A DNA stretch of 11,685 nt from Candidatus Sericytochromatia bacterium (GCA_014377055.1 JACMQJ010000182.1:1-11685), one strand, 5' to 3'; numbered from the stretch's first letter, positions 1-7,402 are shown. The notes: generated by a model from the sequence alone, not told the origin. Program-made: numbers and translations.

Positions 1-123
1 AGCTTTTTTTGCTATTTCTTCAGGATCATGTATATTAGGGCTAGTCCAGACATAGCCAACAGCCATTATTTTTTCAGATTCCGAACTTGAGCTTTCATCT
101 ATAGCAAAATTTTCTTTTTTCAA
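1..123 (-). CDS. N-terminal fragment of an unrecognised protein (runs off the window)
   Basis: The first 41 codons of a minus-strand gene are visible; the rest lies beyond position 1. The start is a TTG at 121-123. It is preceded six bases upstream by a strong GAGGGAG ribosome binding site (130-136), and an in-frame TAA lies two codons upstream, so no earlier start is possible. The fragment begins MKKENFAIDESSSSE, a hydrophilic Ser/Glu-rich tail with no signal peptide, followed by a more ordered stretch (IMAVGYVWTSPN, about residues 19-30) and a helix-like EEIAKKA end. An internal Met at residue 20 is a possible alternative start but lacks comparable support. I do not recognise the family and assign no function. 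A sigma70-like promoter lies upstream at 184-212. Confidence 0.6.
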   Translation of the reverse strand, partial: MKKENFAIDESSSSESEKIMAVGYVWTSPNIHDPEEIAKKA

Positions 124-183
124 TTTTTACTCCCTCAAAAACAAATATTAAGCTATTAATTTTAAATAAAGTTTAGCTTATAT

Positions 184-212
184 ATTGTAAGGTATAAATT
201 ATTTTTTTTCAA
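184..212 (-). promoter_or_regulatory. sigma70-like promoter for the TTG-started gene at the left edge
   Basis: Reading the minus strand, TTGAAA (207-212) is followed after exactly 17 bases by TACAAT (184-189). These match the -35 and -10 consensus at 5 of 6 positions each. The expected transcript would start near 177 and carry a leader of about 55 bases before the TTG. The region is very AT-rich, so chance matches are common, but the spacing and location are right. No other gene could use it. Confidence 0.5.
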
Positions 213-256
213 TCTATTATTTATTTATAGTATGTTAATTAAGTGTGTTTTTTCTG

Positions 257-1261
257 TTAATACACAAATTTTACAACAGGTTTTACTTTGCCAACAATCT
301 TTTTATCGTTGTTATATATATTAGTTGTTTCTAAATCGTGTAATGTTGGTATTGAATCAATATTAAGTCCAATATTTTTTAAGCTTTTGATAATAGTTGG
401 TATCATGGGTCTATTAATACCATCTTCTATTTTTATTGCTAAGTTTATTTTTTCCTTGATTGAGCTAAAACCCAAAATAGCTTCACCACCAATTTTTGAA
501 AGAAATCTTGTCGGTAATGCTTGCATCATAACAGTATCAACACGATCGTGACCCGCAATGACATACGGGAAATTTAGAAATGCTTCTCTAATCATCAAGA
601 AATGTTCCATATATTCATTTTTATTATTCTCAGCATTAGTTATCCTTGCAAATATTTGAGCTAATTTGTCAAGAGGTAAAACATAAGTAGGTATACCACA
701 ACCATCTATACCCCATTTTAAATTATTAGAATCAATATCCAAGATATTACCTAGATGTTCCCTGACCGATTTTTGTAATGGATGATCATATTCATGATAA
801 TTTTTTAGATCCCAACTATTGATTAAGCAGGCAGCTAACATAGCTGAATGCTTACCTGAACAATTACATTGCAATAAAGATGGTTCTTGATTATCTATGA
901 TAAGCTTATTTGCTACTTTTGAGCTGTAGGGTATATGAGTACCACATTTTAAATATGACTGATCTAAGCCAATAGTATCAAGAATATGTTTAACTATGCT
1001 CGTATGAATTTCTTCACCACTATGAGAGCTACATATTATTGCTAATTCACGTAAACCAAATTTAAAGGTTTCCATTCCTTTGCTAAATAAAAAAGGTAAG
1101 GCTTGTATAGGTTTTAGTGATGAACGAAAAAAAACATTAGGGAAAGTTTTATGAGTACCATTAATTAATTCTCCCTTAGAATCACAAACGGCAACCCAAC
1201 CTCGATGTACACTTTCGACTATGCCATTACGTTCTACTTCTACTAAAATTTTTGACTGCAT
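257..1261 (-). CDS. asparaginase II-family protein (Rhizobium etli AnsA type)
   Basis: 334-residue cytoplasmic enzyme with no signal peptide, expected to hydrolyse L-asparagine to aspartate and ammonia. It matches the Asparaginase_II family (Pfam Asparaginase_II), which is unrelated to the E. coli AnsA/AnsB fold and resembles serine beta-lactamases. Visible motifs in order: VERNGIVESVHRG (9-21), the RSSLKP segment giving a Ser47-x-x-Lys50 pair, SSHSGE (78-83), NCSGKH (133-138) and IDGCGIP (185-191). In the R. etli enzyme, as I recall it, the corresponding Ser-Lys tandem is catalytic and two Cys plus a Lys bind zinc. Cys134, Lys137 and Cys188 here fit those positions, so the site looks intact. 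The length is normal for the family. The ATG has only a weak AAGAG-like ribosome site. The gene lies 85 bases downstream of the lipoprotein gene on the same strand, and could be read from that transcript. I see no convincing own promoter or terminator. Substrate identity is inferred from family only. Confidence 0.88.
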   Translation of the reverse strand: MQSKILVEVERNGIVESVHRGWVAVCDSKGELINGTHKTFPNVFFRSSLKPIQALPFLFSKGMETFKFGLRELAIICSSHSGEEIHTSIVKHILDTIGLDQSYLKCGTHIPYSSKVANKLIIDNQEPSLLQCNCSGKHSAMLAACLINSWDLKNYHEYDHPLQKSVREHLGNILDIDSNNLKWGIDGCGIPTYVLPLDKLAQIFARITNAENNKNEYMEHFLMIREAFLNFPYVIAGHDRVDTVMMQALPTRFLSKIGGEAILGFSSIKEKINLAIKIEDGINRPMIPTIIKSLKNIGLNIDSIPTLHDLETTNIYNNDKKIVGKVKPVVKFVY

Positions 1262-1346
1262 TGCTATTTTTAACTCTTATCTACTATTATTTTATTACAT
1301 GGAGTTGGTGAAATACGAAAATAGACAGTTTTTGGATCTGCCAATT

Positions 1347-2402
1347 TTATTCCGTACATGGATTTTTGGAAATTTCAAAATATATTGTTTCTGGACCTAC
1401 TAATGATTTTTTATCAGTCAAGATAAAGCTAATTGAATAGGTATTTGAGGTATTATCTACTACTTGATTTAATATATTACCTCTTTCATTTTCAAGCAAT
1501 GCTTTATAATTACCATCATTTAATGGTGTTATTTTTTCCCAAAAATAGTTTAATTTATCTCCATCTTTGTCAGACGAATCAGCTTCTACTCTCAATTTAT
1601 CCCCTAAATTAACGCAGATAGATTTTTTTAAAGGTGGAATAACTTTTTCTTTATCATTAACAAATACTTTAAATGAATTAACTACAGGTTTATTATTATC
1701 TTTAAAATCAATAATAGCATTAGAAATAATTGATAAAATCTTACTATATGTTAGATCTGTGTAACTATTTAAGTCAATTTTTGTTAGAGCAACAGAAACA
1801 TTATTAGAAATATTAATTTCTTTGGCGGAAACATAAGCTAATGGGGTTGCATCATTAGCCAAAACAGCAACAGTTAATTTTGCTTTACCTGGTGCAAATT
1901 TACCAAAATTAATTTTGTTACCAGTACTTTGCTTTTGAATAACTTTTGAACCAACTTTAAGCTCAGAAATAATTTCACTATCATCAGGAAGATTATTAAG
2001 AGTAATATTTAGGTCGTCCAATAATTCTTTTAACTCCAAAGTTATTTGTGAAGTTTTACCTGCTTCAATTTTTACATTACCTTGAGTATTAGCTAATTCG
2101 GTATTATTTTTGTCAAAGGCTTGTATCTCAACTTTTTTTTCACCAATAGATAAATTATTAATAGAAACTTTTTTGCCACTGTCATTTCTATTAATTCTTT
2201 TTGTGATGGTTTCTGAGGTATTACTACTTATTTTCATATTAATATAATCAGTTTCTTCAGGAATAGCTTTTATTGAGAAGCCTTTTTGTGGGAATTTAAA
2301 ATTAATATTTACAGTTCCGTATTCATGATTATTAGTTGGCACAGAACAACTTAAAATAAATATTGGTAACAATATACAATTTAACATTTTTTTTATTTTC
2401 AT
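1347..2402 (-). CDS. secreted lipoprotein with Ig/PKD-like beta-sandwich domains
   Basis: 351-residue protein of unknown function. The N-terminus is a lipoprotein signal: basic MKIKK, a hydrophobic core, then ILSC with Cys19 as the expected lipidated residue. The mature part is rich in Asn, Lys, Ser and alternating hydrophobic residues typical of beta-sandwiches. It appears to hold three units: about 26-127, about 128-212, and a C-terminal one at about 238-347. The third contains a GDKLRVEADSSDKDGDKL stretch (267-284), which resembles PKD/Ig-type domains (loss of Pro-rich linker, then Asp-rich turn, then an aromatic strand YFWEK). A single additional Cys pair (Cys263 and Cys349) in this last domain could form a disulphide. 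There is no enzyme motif. The ATG has an AAGG ribosome site about nine bases upstream. It has its own promoter (2433-2461). A role in surface binding or envelope structure is a guess. Confidence 0.72.
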   Translation of the reverse strand: MKIKKMLNCILLPIFILSCSVPTNNHEYGTVNINFKFPQKGFSIKAIPEETDYINMKISSNTSETITKRINRNDSGKKVSINNLSIGEKKVEIQAFDKNNTELANTQGNVKIEAGKTSQITLELKELLDDLNITLNNLPDDSEIISELKVGSKVIQKQSTGNKINFGKFAPGKAKLTVAVLANDATPLAYVSAKEINISNNVSVALTKIDLNSYTDLTYSKILSIISNAIIDFKDNNKPVVNSFKVFVNDKEKVIPPLKKSICVNLGDKLRVEADSSDKDGDKLNYFWEKITPLNDGNYKALLENERGNILNQVVDNTSNTYSISFILTDKKSLVGPETIYFEISKNPCTE

Positions 2403-2424
2403 TAAAATTACCTTAAAAACTTTT

Positions 2425-2444
2425 ATGATTTAATTATAAATCAT
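2425..2444. promoter_or_regulatory. palindrome overlapping the -10 box of the lipoprotein promoter
   Basis: ATGATTTA (2425-2432) and TAAATCAT (2437-2444) are perfect 8-bp inverted arms separated by ATTA. The minus-strand TATAAT of the lipoprotein promoter (2433-2438) lies inside it, so a dimeric repressor bound here would block RNA polymerase. AT-rich sequence gives such palindromes by chance, so operator function is only suggested by position. Confidence 0.35.
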
Positions 2445-2461
2445 CTAACTTAAAATTTCAT
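2433..2461 (-). promoter_or_regulatory. promoter of the lipoprotein gene
   Basis: On the minus strand ATGAAA (2456-2461, 4 of 6 to the -35 consensus) is followed after 17 bases by a perfect TATAAT (2433-2438). The transcript would start near 2426, giving a leader of about 24 bases that includes the AAGG ribosome site. The promoter is divergent from that of the resB operon and about 130 bases from it. Confidence 0.5.
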
Positions 2462-2589
2462 TAAGGAATATCACATTAGGGTGAATTAAAAGATTGTCTT
2501 TAGCATCAAATAAAATTATTTTTTCAGCTTATTATTATGACTAGATCTAATCTTAATCTAATAATTTCTAAAATTTATATTAAGGGTAT

Positions 2590-2618
2590 TTAATAGCAAA
2601 AATTACAAATGTTATAAT
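2590..2618 (+). promoter_or_regulatory. extended -10 promoter of the resB-ccoN-ccoO operon
   Basis: A perfect TATAAT at 2613-2618 is preceded by the extended -10 element TG (2610-2611) in the correct TGnTATAAT arrangement. A weak -35, TTAATA (2590-2595, 4 of 6), lies 17 bases upstream. Transcription would start near 2625, leaving a 5' leader of about 68 bases before resB. Upstream are two ATCTAAT direct repeats (2545-2551 and 2556-2562), 11 bp apart, which might be an activator site. No convincing FNR-type box is present. Confidence 0.55.
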
Positions 2619-2692
2619 TGTTAGTGAAGGTTTTTATGAATATAATTTCTGTAAAGTGAAGAATAACTATTGATTAACAAAGTGTTTTACTT

Positions 2693-3991
2693 ATGAAAAA
2701 GTTTTATAAGTTTATGATTTCGAGAGAGGCTGGAATATATTGGCAAATATATTTTGGTGTTCTAATTATAGTTGGTTCTGTAGTACCTCAAGGTGATGTA
2801 AAACAAATAGAAAATGCTAAAATACCTAGTATCCTAAAAAGTATAATCATAGGCACGCAATCTTATGACCTATACAAAAGTCCTATCTTCTTAGCTTCAT
2901 TAGCTGTTTTTTTTATTACGTTATCAATATCAACTTACACTATTGTTTATCCGATCTTTGTTAATTTATTCAAAATCACCAAAACACCTGCCAAAAAACA
3001 TCTTTTACGTTCCCCATTACTTCTTGAGATAAAGGGTGCTGATTTTGAGAAAGCAAAAAAAGTAATCAAAAAAAGACGTTTTAGATTGATCAACGAAAAG
3101 GAAGGATTACTACACTTTGAAAGAGGTAAATTAGCCAAGACGAGTGCAATGTTTTCTCATATTAGTTTATTTACCATCTTATTAGGTGTTTCATTAAGTA
3201 TATTAACTAGCTTTAAATCCTCTGCACCTCTTGTTCCTTTTGAAAAAATATCAATCAAAAATATTGTTGCTAGAGCTGAAAGCAAAGGTAAATGGGTAAC
3301 ATCTGAATCAGAAAACTGGTCAATTAAAGTTAATTCATTTAGAATGGTTTTCCATCCTAATGGTATGGTCAAGCAATATTATAGTGATTTATCGGTTTTG
3401 GATAATAAAACAAACTTTGAGCTAGACAGACAAACTATTTCGGTTAATGAACCATTGGTTTATAATGGAGTTTACTTTTATCAGGCATCATGGGGTATAA
3501 GTCATCTTGCAGTTGTGATTGATGGGGTTGCCAAAAATATTGCTTTACAACCATTAAAAAGTGATAAAGGAAATGTTAGTGATAAAATAAAACTTGGTAA
3601 GACAGATGCTGTCTTCTTTATGGATAAAAAAAATCAAGTTTTTGTTTTTGATCTTGATGGACAACCAATCAATCAATTAATCAAAAATGATACTGTTAAT
3701 GTTAATGGTTCAAAGGTAGAATTAAAAGATATAGTTCTTTTTACAGGTCTACAAATTAAGAAAGATCAGGGTATACCATTGGTTTATTTTGGTTTTATCT
3801 TATTAATTGTTGCATTAATTATTAATTATTTTAGTCATAATCAATTGTGGCTAATGGAAAATGATGGTAAATACTATTTGGTTGGTAAGGCGAATAGGAG
3901 CAACTATCTACTTGAAAGAGAAATTAATCTAGTTGCTGATTTAATCGAGGTTGATAAAACATCCTTAGTAAAAAATACTACGAATGTTTAA
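2693..3991 (+). CDS. resB: ResB/Ccs1-family cytochrome c biogenesis protein
   Basis: 432-residue inner-membrane protein of System II cytochrome c maturation. With its partner ResC/CcsA, not in this window, it moves haem across the membrane and attaches it to apocytochrome CxxCH motifs. Predicted layout: membrane segments at about 15-31, 65-92, 152-174 and 361-380, with a large extracytoplasmic domain between the third and fourth. ResB-typical features are VGSVVPQG (27-34), His156 at the start of the third helix, FYQASWG (262-268) and KDQGIPLVYFGF (357-368). The length is in the normal range. The ATG lacks an obvious Shine-Dalgarno sequence, unlike the next two genes. It is first in an operon 33 bases upstream of ccoN. 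This placement fits its job: the downstream oxidase subunit has two haem c sites to be filled. Family assignment is firm; whether it serves all cytochromes c in the cell is unknown. Confidence 0.9.
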   Translation: MKKFYKFMISREAGIYWQIYFGVLIIVGSVVPQGDVKQIENAKIPSILKSIIIGTQSYDLYKSPIFLASLAVFFITLSISTYTIVYPIFVNLFKITKTPAKKHLLRSPLLLEIKGADFEKAKKVIKKRRFRLINEKEGLLHFERGKLAKTSAMFSHISLFTILLGVSLSILTSFKSSAPLVPFEKISIKNIVARAESKGKWVTSESENWSIKVNSFRMVFHPNGMVKQYYSDLSVLDNKTNFELDRQTISVNEPLVYNGVYFYQASWGISHLAVVIDGVAKNIALQPLKSDKGNVSDKIKLGKTDAVFFMDKKNQVFVFDLDGQPINQLIKNDTVNVNGSKVELKDIVLFTGLQIKKDQGIPLVYFGFILLIVALIINYFSHNQLWLMENDGKYYLVGKANRSNYLLEREINLVADLIEVDKTSLVKNTTNV

Positions 3992-4013
3992 AAATATAAA
4001 TAATAAATTATTT

Positions 4014-4019
4014 AGGAGG
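4014..4019 (+). promoter_or_regulatory. strong ribosome binding site of ccoN
   Basis: AGGAGG, five bases before the ATG at 4025. It is the best-formed ribosome site in the window, matched by a second AGGAGG (5427-5432) before the fused ccoO gene. Most other genes here have weak or no Shine-Dalgarno sequences, which suggests the oxidase subunits are made at high level. Confidence 0.75.
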
Positions 4020-4024
4020 TTCTC

Positions 4025-5443
4025 ATGGCTGTAGTGTCGGAAAAAGCGATTAGCCAAAAAGAAGAAGTAGTAGACAAAAAACTTGTACGGATGAGTTTAT
4101 ACTATGCTTTTGTATGGCTATTAGTTGGTATGTTAGGTGGAGTACTCACCTCAATTAAATTTAATTATCCTGACTTCTTGGGATATATTCCATGGTTGGC
4201 ATTTGGAAGACTAAGAGTTTTCCATTTGAATGGTGTTGCTTTTGGCTGGTTTACAACTGCTGCATTTGGTATGGCTTATTATATGGTTCCCAAACTTACA
4301 GGGATAAAAATGGTTTGGCCCAAAGTAAGTTATGTAGTTGTGTACTCTTGGGCAGTAGTATCTACTATAGGTCAAATCTCTCTCTTAGCTGGTTATAGCC
4401 AAGGTGTAGAAGTTGGTGAGTGGCCTGTATGGGTAGATGTGCCTGTATCAATGATTTTTGCTTTGATAACAACACAAATATTTTTTACTATAGCTAATAG
4501 AAAAGAAAAACATATCTATGTTTCATTATGGTATTTAACTGCTGGATTTACTTGGTCAACAATTAATTATGTTTTGGGGAATTTAATCAATCCGTATTTT
4601 TTTGCAGGTGTTGATAATGCTGCAATTCAAGGCTTTTATTTACATTCTGTTGTAGGTCTATGGATCACACCGATGGGTACAGCAATGCTCTATTACTTTA
4701 TGCCAGTAATAACAAAAAATCCTGTATATAGTCATAAGCTCTCAATGATTGGATTTTGGGGTCTAGCATTATTCTATCCATTTACAGGAGCACATCATTA
4801 TTTATTTAGTCCAATCGATACATGGGTACAAACCATTGCTATTATGTCAAGCATGATGCTAATTATGCCTGTCTGGAGTGTAATTACCAATCAAGTTGGT
4901 ACGATGAAGGGCAAGTGGCACATGTTAAGCTCGCATATTGAAGTCAAATTTATGGTGCTTGGAGCTGTTTTTTATGTAATTACTTGTTTTCAAGGTCCAA
5001 CTCAAGCTCTAAGAAGTATGCAACAAATTATCCATTTTACTGATTGGGTAGTAGGACATGCACATTTGGCAATTTATGGAGTATTCACTATGTGGACTTG
5101 GGCAGGTATTTATTATATTTGGCCAAAGCTTACAGGAAGACAAATATACAGCCAAAAATTATCAGGATGGCATTTTTGGTTATCATTAGTGGGCTTTGCA
5201 ATTATGGCTCTTACACTTTGGGGAGCTGGTCTTGTACAAGGTGGCATGTTAAATCTTGAAAGTAATGTAGCATTTATTGATACAGTAAAAGCTATATCAC
5301 CATTTTGGGCGGTAAGAACAGTTGGTGGTACTTTGATGATGCTCGGTGCAGCTTGCTTTGTTTATAACATGTATATGACTGCAAAAGTTGGACGTTTAGT
5401 TGATGAAGATTTTGTCAGCAATAGACAGGAGGTTTTAGTTTAA
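4025..5443 (+). CDS. ccoN: cbb3-type cytochrome c oxidase subunit I (CcoN/FixN)
   Basis: 472-residue polytopic catalytic subunit of a C-family haem-copper oxygen reductase, reducing O2 to water and conserving energy as a proton gradient. The metal ligands are present. His67 (FHLNGV) and His347 would hold low-spin haem b, and His345 in GHAH would hold haem b3. His207 (LHSVVG), His257 and His258 (TGAHH) would bind CuB. Tyr251 (FYPFTGAHH) is the Tyr that cbb3 enzymes cross-link to the first CuB His. These positions follow the P. stutzeri numbering closely. An acidic GVEVGEWP segment (127-134) resembles the Glu-rich patch seen in cbb3 enzymes. One oddity is FQGP (322-325), where classical CcoN proteins have FEGP. 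The gene sits between resB and a ccoO fusion. It overlaps the latter by one base (TAATG), implying coupled translation. No ccoG, ccoI, ccoS or ccoH is in the window. Confidence 0.95.
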   Translation: MAVVSEKAISQKEEVVDKKLVRMSLYYAFVWLLVGMLGGVLTSIKFNYPDFLGYIPWLAFGRLRVFHLNGVAFGWFTTAAFGMAYYMVPKLTGIKMVWPKVSYVVVYSWAVVSTIGQISLLAGYSQGVEVGEWPVWVDVPVSMIFALITTQIFFTIANRKEKHIYVSLWYLTAGFTWSTINYVLGNLINPYFFAGVDNAAIQGFYLHSVVGLWITPMGTAMLYYFMPVITKNPVYSHKLSMIGFWGLALFYPFTGAHHYLFSPIDTWVQTIAIMSSMMLIMPVWSVITNQVGTMKGKWHMLSSHIEVKFMVLGAVFYVITCFQGPTQALRSMQQIIHFTDWVVGHAHLAIYGVFTMWTWAGIYYIWPKLTGRQIYSQKLSGWHFWLSLVGFAIMALTLWGAGLVQGGMLNLESNVAFIDTVKAISPFWAVRTVGGTLMMLGAACFVYNMYMTAKVGRLVDEDFVSNRQEVLV

Positions 5444-6339
5444 TGAGTAATGTAACAACAAGTTTTAAGGGAGCAATGTTGGGTGCTGGAGTTGGTTTGT
5501 ACTTCTTTGCTTTCTTCGTAGGTTATGCTTATCCAGCTTTCTTCTCAAAACATGATGTTCCCAAAGTAAAGGATTATAAAGGAAATATTGTAGCTGTACG
5601 AGGTTATACTGAACAAGAAAAACTAGGTAAAGCAATATATATTAGAGAAAATTGCTGGATTTGTCATTCACAATTTGTTAGACCAATTGGCGGAGATGAA
5701 AAAAGATATGGTCCTGTTTCACAAGCAGGAGAATATGCCTATGACTTTCCACATACATTTGGAACAAGAAGAATTGGACCAGATTTAGCTAGAGAAGGCG
5801 GAAAAAGAACCGATGGATGGCAATATGGACACTTGGCAAATCCACAAGCAATGACACAGGGTTCGATAATGCCAAAATTTGTTTGGTATTTTGAAAAAAA
5901 AGAAGATGGAGAAGCTGATATTACTAGACCTACAGAAGAAGGTAAAGCACTAATTTCTTATATACAGAGATTAGGTACTTCTATAGGGGATTGGAGGAAT
6001 CCAGAAGGCGAAAAAGCGGCTGGATCTACCGTAGCAGCATCAGCTCCGACTTTTACACCACAAATGGTAAAAGAGGGTAAAGTAGTTTTTGAAGGTAATT
6101 GTGCTGGATGTCATGGTTTAGCAGGTAATGGTCAAGGTCCTGCAGCAGCGGCCCTCAATCCAAAACCTAGAAATTTTACTGAAGGTAAATTTAAATATCC
6201 AGTAAATGCAAAAGATTCTGATTTATTTAAAACCTTAGAAATAGGTGTTAAGGGAAGTGCAATGCCAGCTTGGAAAGATAGTCTTTCTGAAGCACAAAGA
6301 TGGGCTGTAATTTCTTATGTAAGAACATTTAAAAAATAA
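5443..6339 (+). CDS. ccoO: CcoO-type subunit II fused to a CcoP-like cytochrome c domain
   Basis: 298-residue membrane-anchored dihaem cytochrome c that would pass electrons to CcoN. Residues 1-12 are cytoplasmic and 13-33 form one membrane helix. The CcoO domain follows, with haem motif CWICH (71-75), the typical SQFVRPIGGDEKRYG run (76-90), GPDLAREGG (112-120) and SIMP giving the likely axial Met143. After an Ala/Ser-rich linker (about 190-205) a second cytochrome c domain has CAGCH (220-224) and SAMP with axial Met274. CcoO alone is usually about 200 residues with one haem, and CcoP has two haems. This protein therefore looks like CcoO plus one CcoP-type haem domain. No separate ccoP or ccoQ follows; the operon ends in a terminator 13 bases later. 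An AGGAGG ribosome site (5427-5432) lies inside the end of ccoN. That it replaces CcoP is inferred. Confidence 0.92.
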   Translation: MSNVTTSFKGAMLGAGVGLYFFAFFVGYAYPAFFSKHDVPKVKDYKGNIVAVRGYTEQEKLGKAIYIRENCWICHSQFVRPIGGDEKRYGPVSQAGEYAYDFPHTFGTRRIGPDLAREGGKRTDGWQYGHLANPQAMTQGSIMPKFVWYFEKKEDGEADITRPTEEGKALISYIQRLGTSIGDWRNPEGEKAAGSTVAASAPTFTPQMVKEGKVVFEGNCAGCHGLAGNGQGPAAAALNPKPRNFTEGKFKYPVNAKDSDLFKTLEIGVKGSAMPAWKDSLSEAQRWAVISYVRTFKK

Positions 6340-6351
6340 ATTTTTTAGAAC

Positions 6352-6387
6352 AAAAAGAGCTAGTTTAATATTAAACTAGCTCTTTTT
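6352..6387. terminator. bidirectional intrinsic terminator between convergent operons
   Basis: A perfect 36-bp palindrome with 18-bp arms. Its core GAGCTAGTTTAATATT forms a stable stem, and the outer AAAAA/TTTTT give a U-tract for transcripts from either side. It lies 13 bases after the ccoO stop and 23 bases beyond the apbE stop, so it can end both operons. Confidence 0.88.
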
Positions 6388-6409
6388 AATTGCTTGTATT
6401 AACTCAAAG

Positions 6410-7396
6410 TTATTTATAAATAATAATTCCCAACTTACCATCTATATTTTTAATTTTAATTATTTGTATGTTAGGGAAGAATTTAAGTATATTTTTTGTT
6501 TTTTGTTCATCAAGTAGTCTTACTGATGAGGACAAAGCATCTGAATCTGTTGCATCACTATAGATAATTGTTGATGAAATATTTTCTTCTTTAATTGGAT
6601 ATCCTGTTTTTGGATTAATAGTGTGGCTGTACCTATGACCTTTTTTTATAAAAAATTGTTCATAATCTCCTGATGTTGACAAAGACATATCCTTTAAATA
6701 TAAGTATTTTATTATTTTGTTTGGATTACGAGGATTTTTTATGCCAACTTTCCAAAATTTTTGTTTTGGTGGTGAGCCAATATAATATTGGCTACTAACA
6801 GCATCAATAACACCTGATTTTATTCCACATTTTTTTAAAATATTTGCAGCCTTACCAACGGCAAAACCTTTGCCAATACCACCAAAATCCAATTTTATTT
6901 TGCTACTTTTCAAAAAAATAGTCTTATTCTTTTTATCAAGAATAATATTTTTATAGCCAATATCATTTTTAATCGTTTGTACTTGTAAATCAGAAGGTTG
7001 ATGAAAATCTTTGTTTTTAAACCCCCATAAATTAACTAAAGGTTCAATTGTAATATCAAACATTTCGTCAGTTATTTTTGAAAAATATAATGAGCGTTCA
7101 GTTACTTCAAAAAAATAATCTGATATTTTTACAGGGTGAGAGTATGCTTCATCAAGAACTTTGGTAAGCTCACTATCAGTTCTGTAGTTACTCAGTATTA
7201 AGTCACATTTCCTAATTTCCGAAAATGTTTGATTAAAAGCTTGATTCGCTTTTGATTTGTTATCAGAATATATTTCTATTTTATAAATAGTTCCCATAAT
7301 ATACTGTGCTTGTACGTACTTGTCCGTGCTAGCATTAGCTGATTTTATCGAAATAAAGAAAAAGAATATTAATAAAAAAAAATTGGATTTTTTCAT
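6410..7396 (-). CDS. apbE: ApbE-family FAD:protein FMN transferase
   Basis: 328-residue exported enzyme that transfers FMN from FAD to a Thr of FMN-binding-domain proteins in the periplasm. The Sec signal is residues 1-22 (cleavage after ANA). Family motifs: YIMGTIYKIEIY (32-43), LWGF (123-126), LDFGGIGKGFAVGKAA (169-184), TSGDYEQFF (241-249), HTINPKTGYP (258-267) and DATDSDALSS (281-290). Asp286 is the expected metal ligand, with Ser290 where Thr is common. The loop usually reading like AGG or SGS is AVSSQYYIG (199-207), still within the range of known ApbE proteins as I recall them. The length is normal. It is last in a four-gene operon, six bases after the PepSY-like gene, with no clear ribosome site. 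Its obvious substrate is the FMN-binding protein two genes upstream (8169-8750). Confidence 0.93.
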   Translation of the reverse strand: MKKSNFFLLIFFFFISIKSANASTDKYVQAQYIMGTIYKIEIYSDNKSKANQAFNQTFSEIRKCDLILSNYRTDSELTKVLDEAYSHPVKISDYFFEVTERSLYFSKITDEMFDITIEPLVNLWGFKNKDFHQPSDLQVQTIKNDIGYKNIILDKKNKTIFLKSSKIKLDFGGIGKGFAVGKAANILKKCGIKSGVIDAVSSQYYIGSPPKQKFWKVGIKNPRNPNKIIKYLYLKDMSLSTSGDYEQFFIKKGHRYSHTINPKTGYPIKEENISSTIIYSDATDSDALSSSVRLLDEQKTKNILKFFPNIQIIKIKNIDGKLGIIIYK

Positions 7397-7402
7397 AACT
7401 AA

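Noticed and set aside
288..551. Plus-strand open frame of 87 codons opposite the asparaginase gene
   Set aside because: It is a shadow of the conserved asparaginase reading frame, has no ribosome site and a composition unlike the real proteins. Similar shadows at 1221-1403, 1567-1764, 2947-3138, 3157-3372, 4192-4398 and 5044-5259 were also dropped.
257..1261. Assigning the asparaginase to the E. coli AnsA/AnsB family
   Set aside because: The Thr-containing TGGT and related motifs of that family are absent, while the RSSxKP, SHSGE, NCSGKH and DGCGIP motifs of the Rhizobium etli type are present.
2670..2683. FNR/ANR-type box (TTGATTAACAAAGT) before resB, expected for a cbb3 operon
   Set aside because: The left half TTGAT is right, but the right half reads AAAGT instead of ATCAA. 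It also lies downstream of the predicted start of transcription, the wrong place for an activator.
4025..5443. CcoN as a nitric oxide reductase NorB subunit
   Set aside because: The Tyr251 and His207 cross-link residues of oxygen reductases are present, NorB-specific glutamates are not evident, and the next gene is a CcoO-type subunit rather than NorC.
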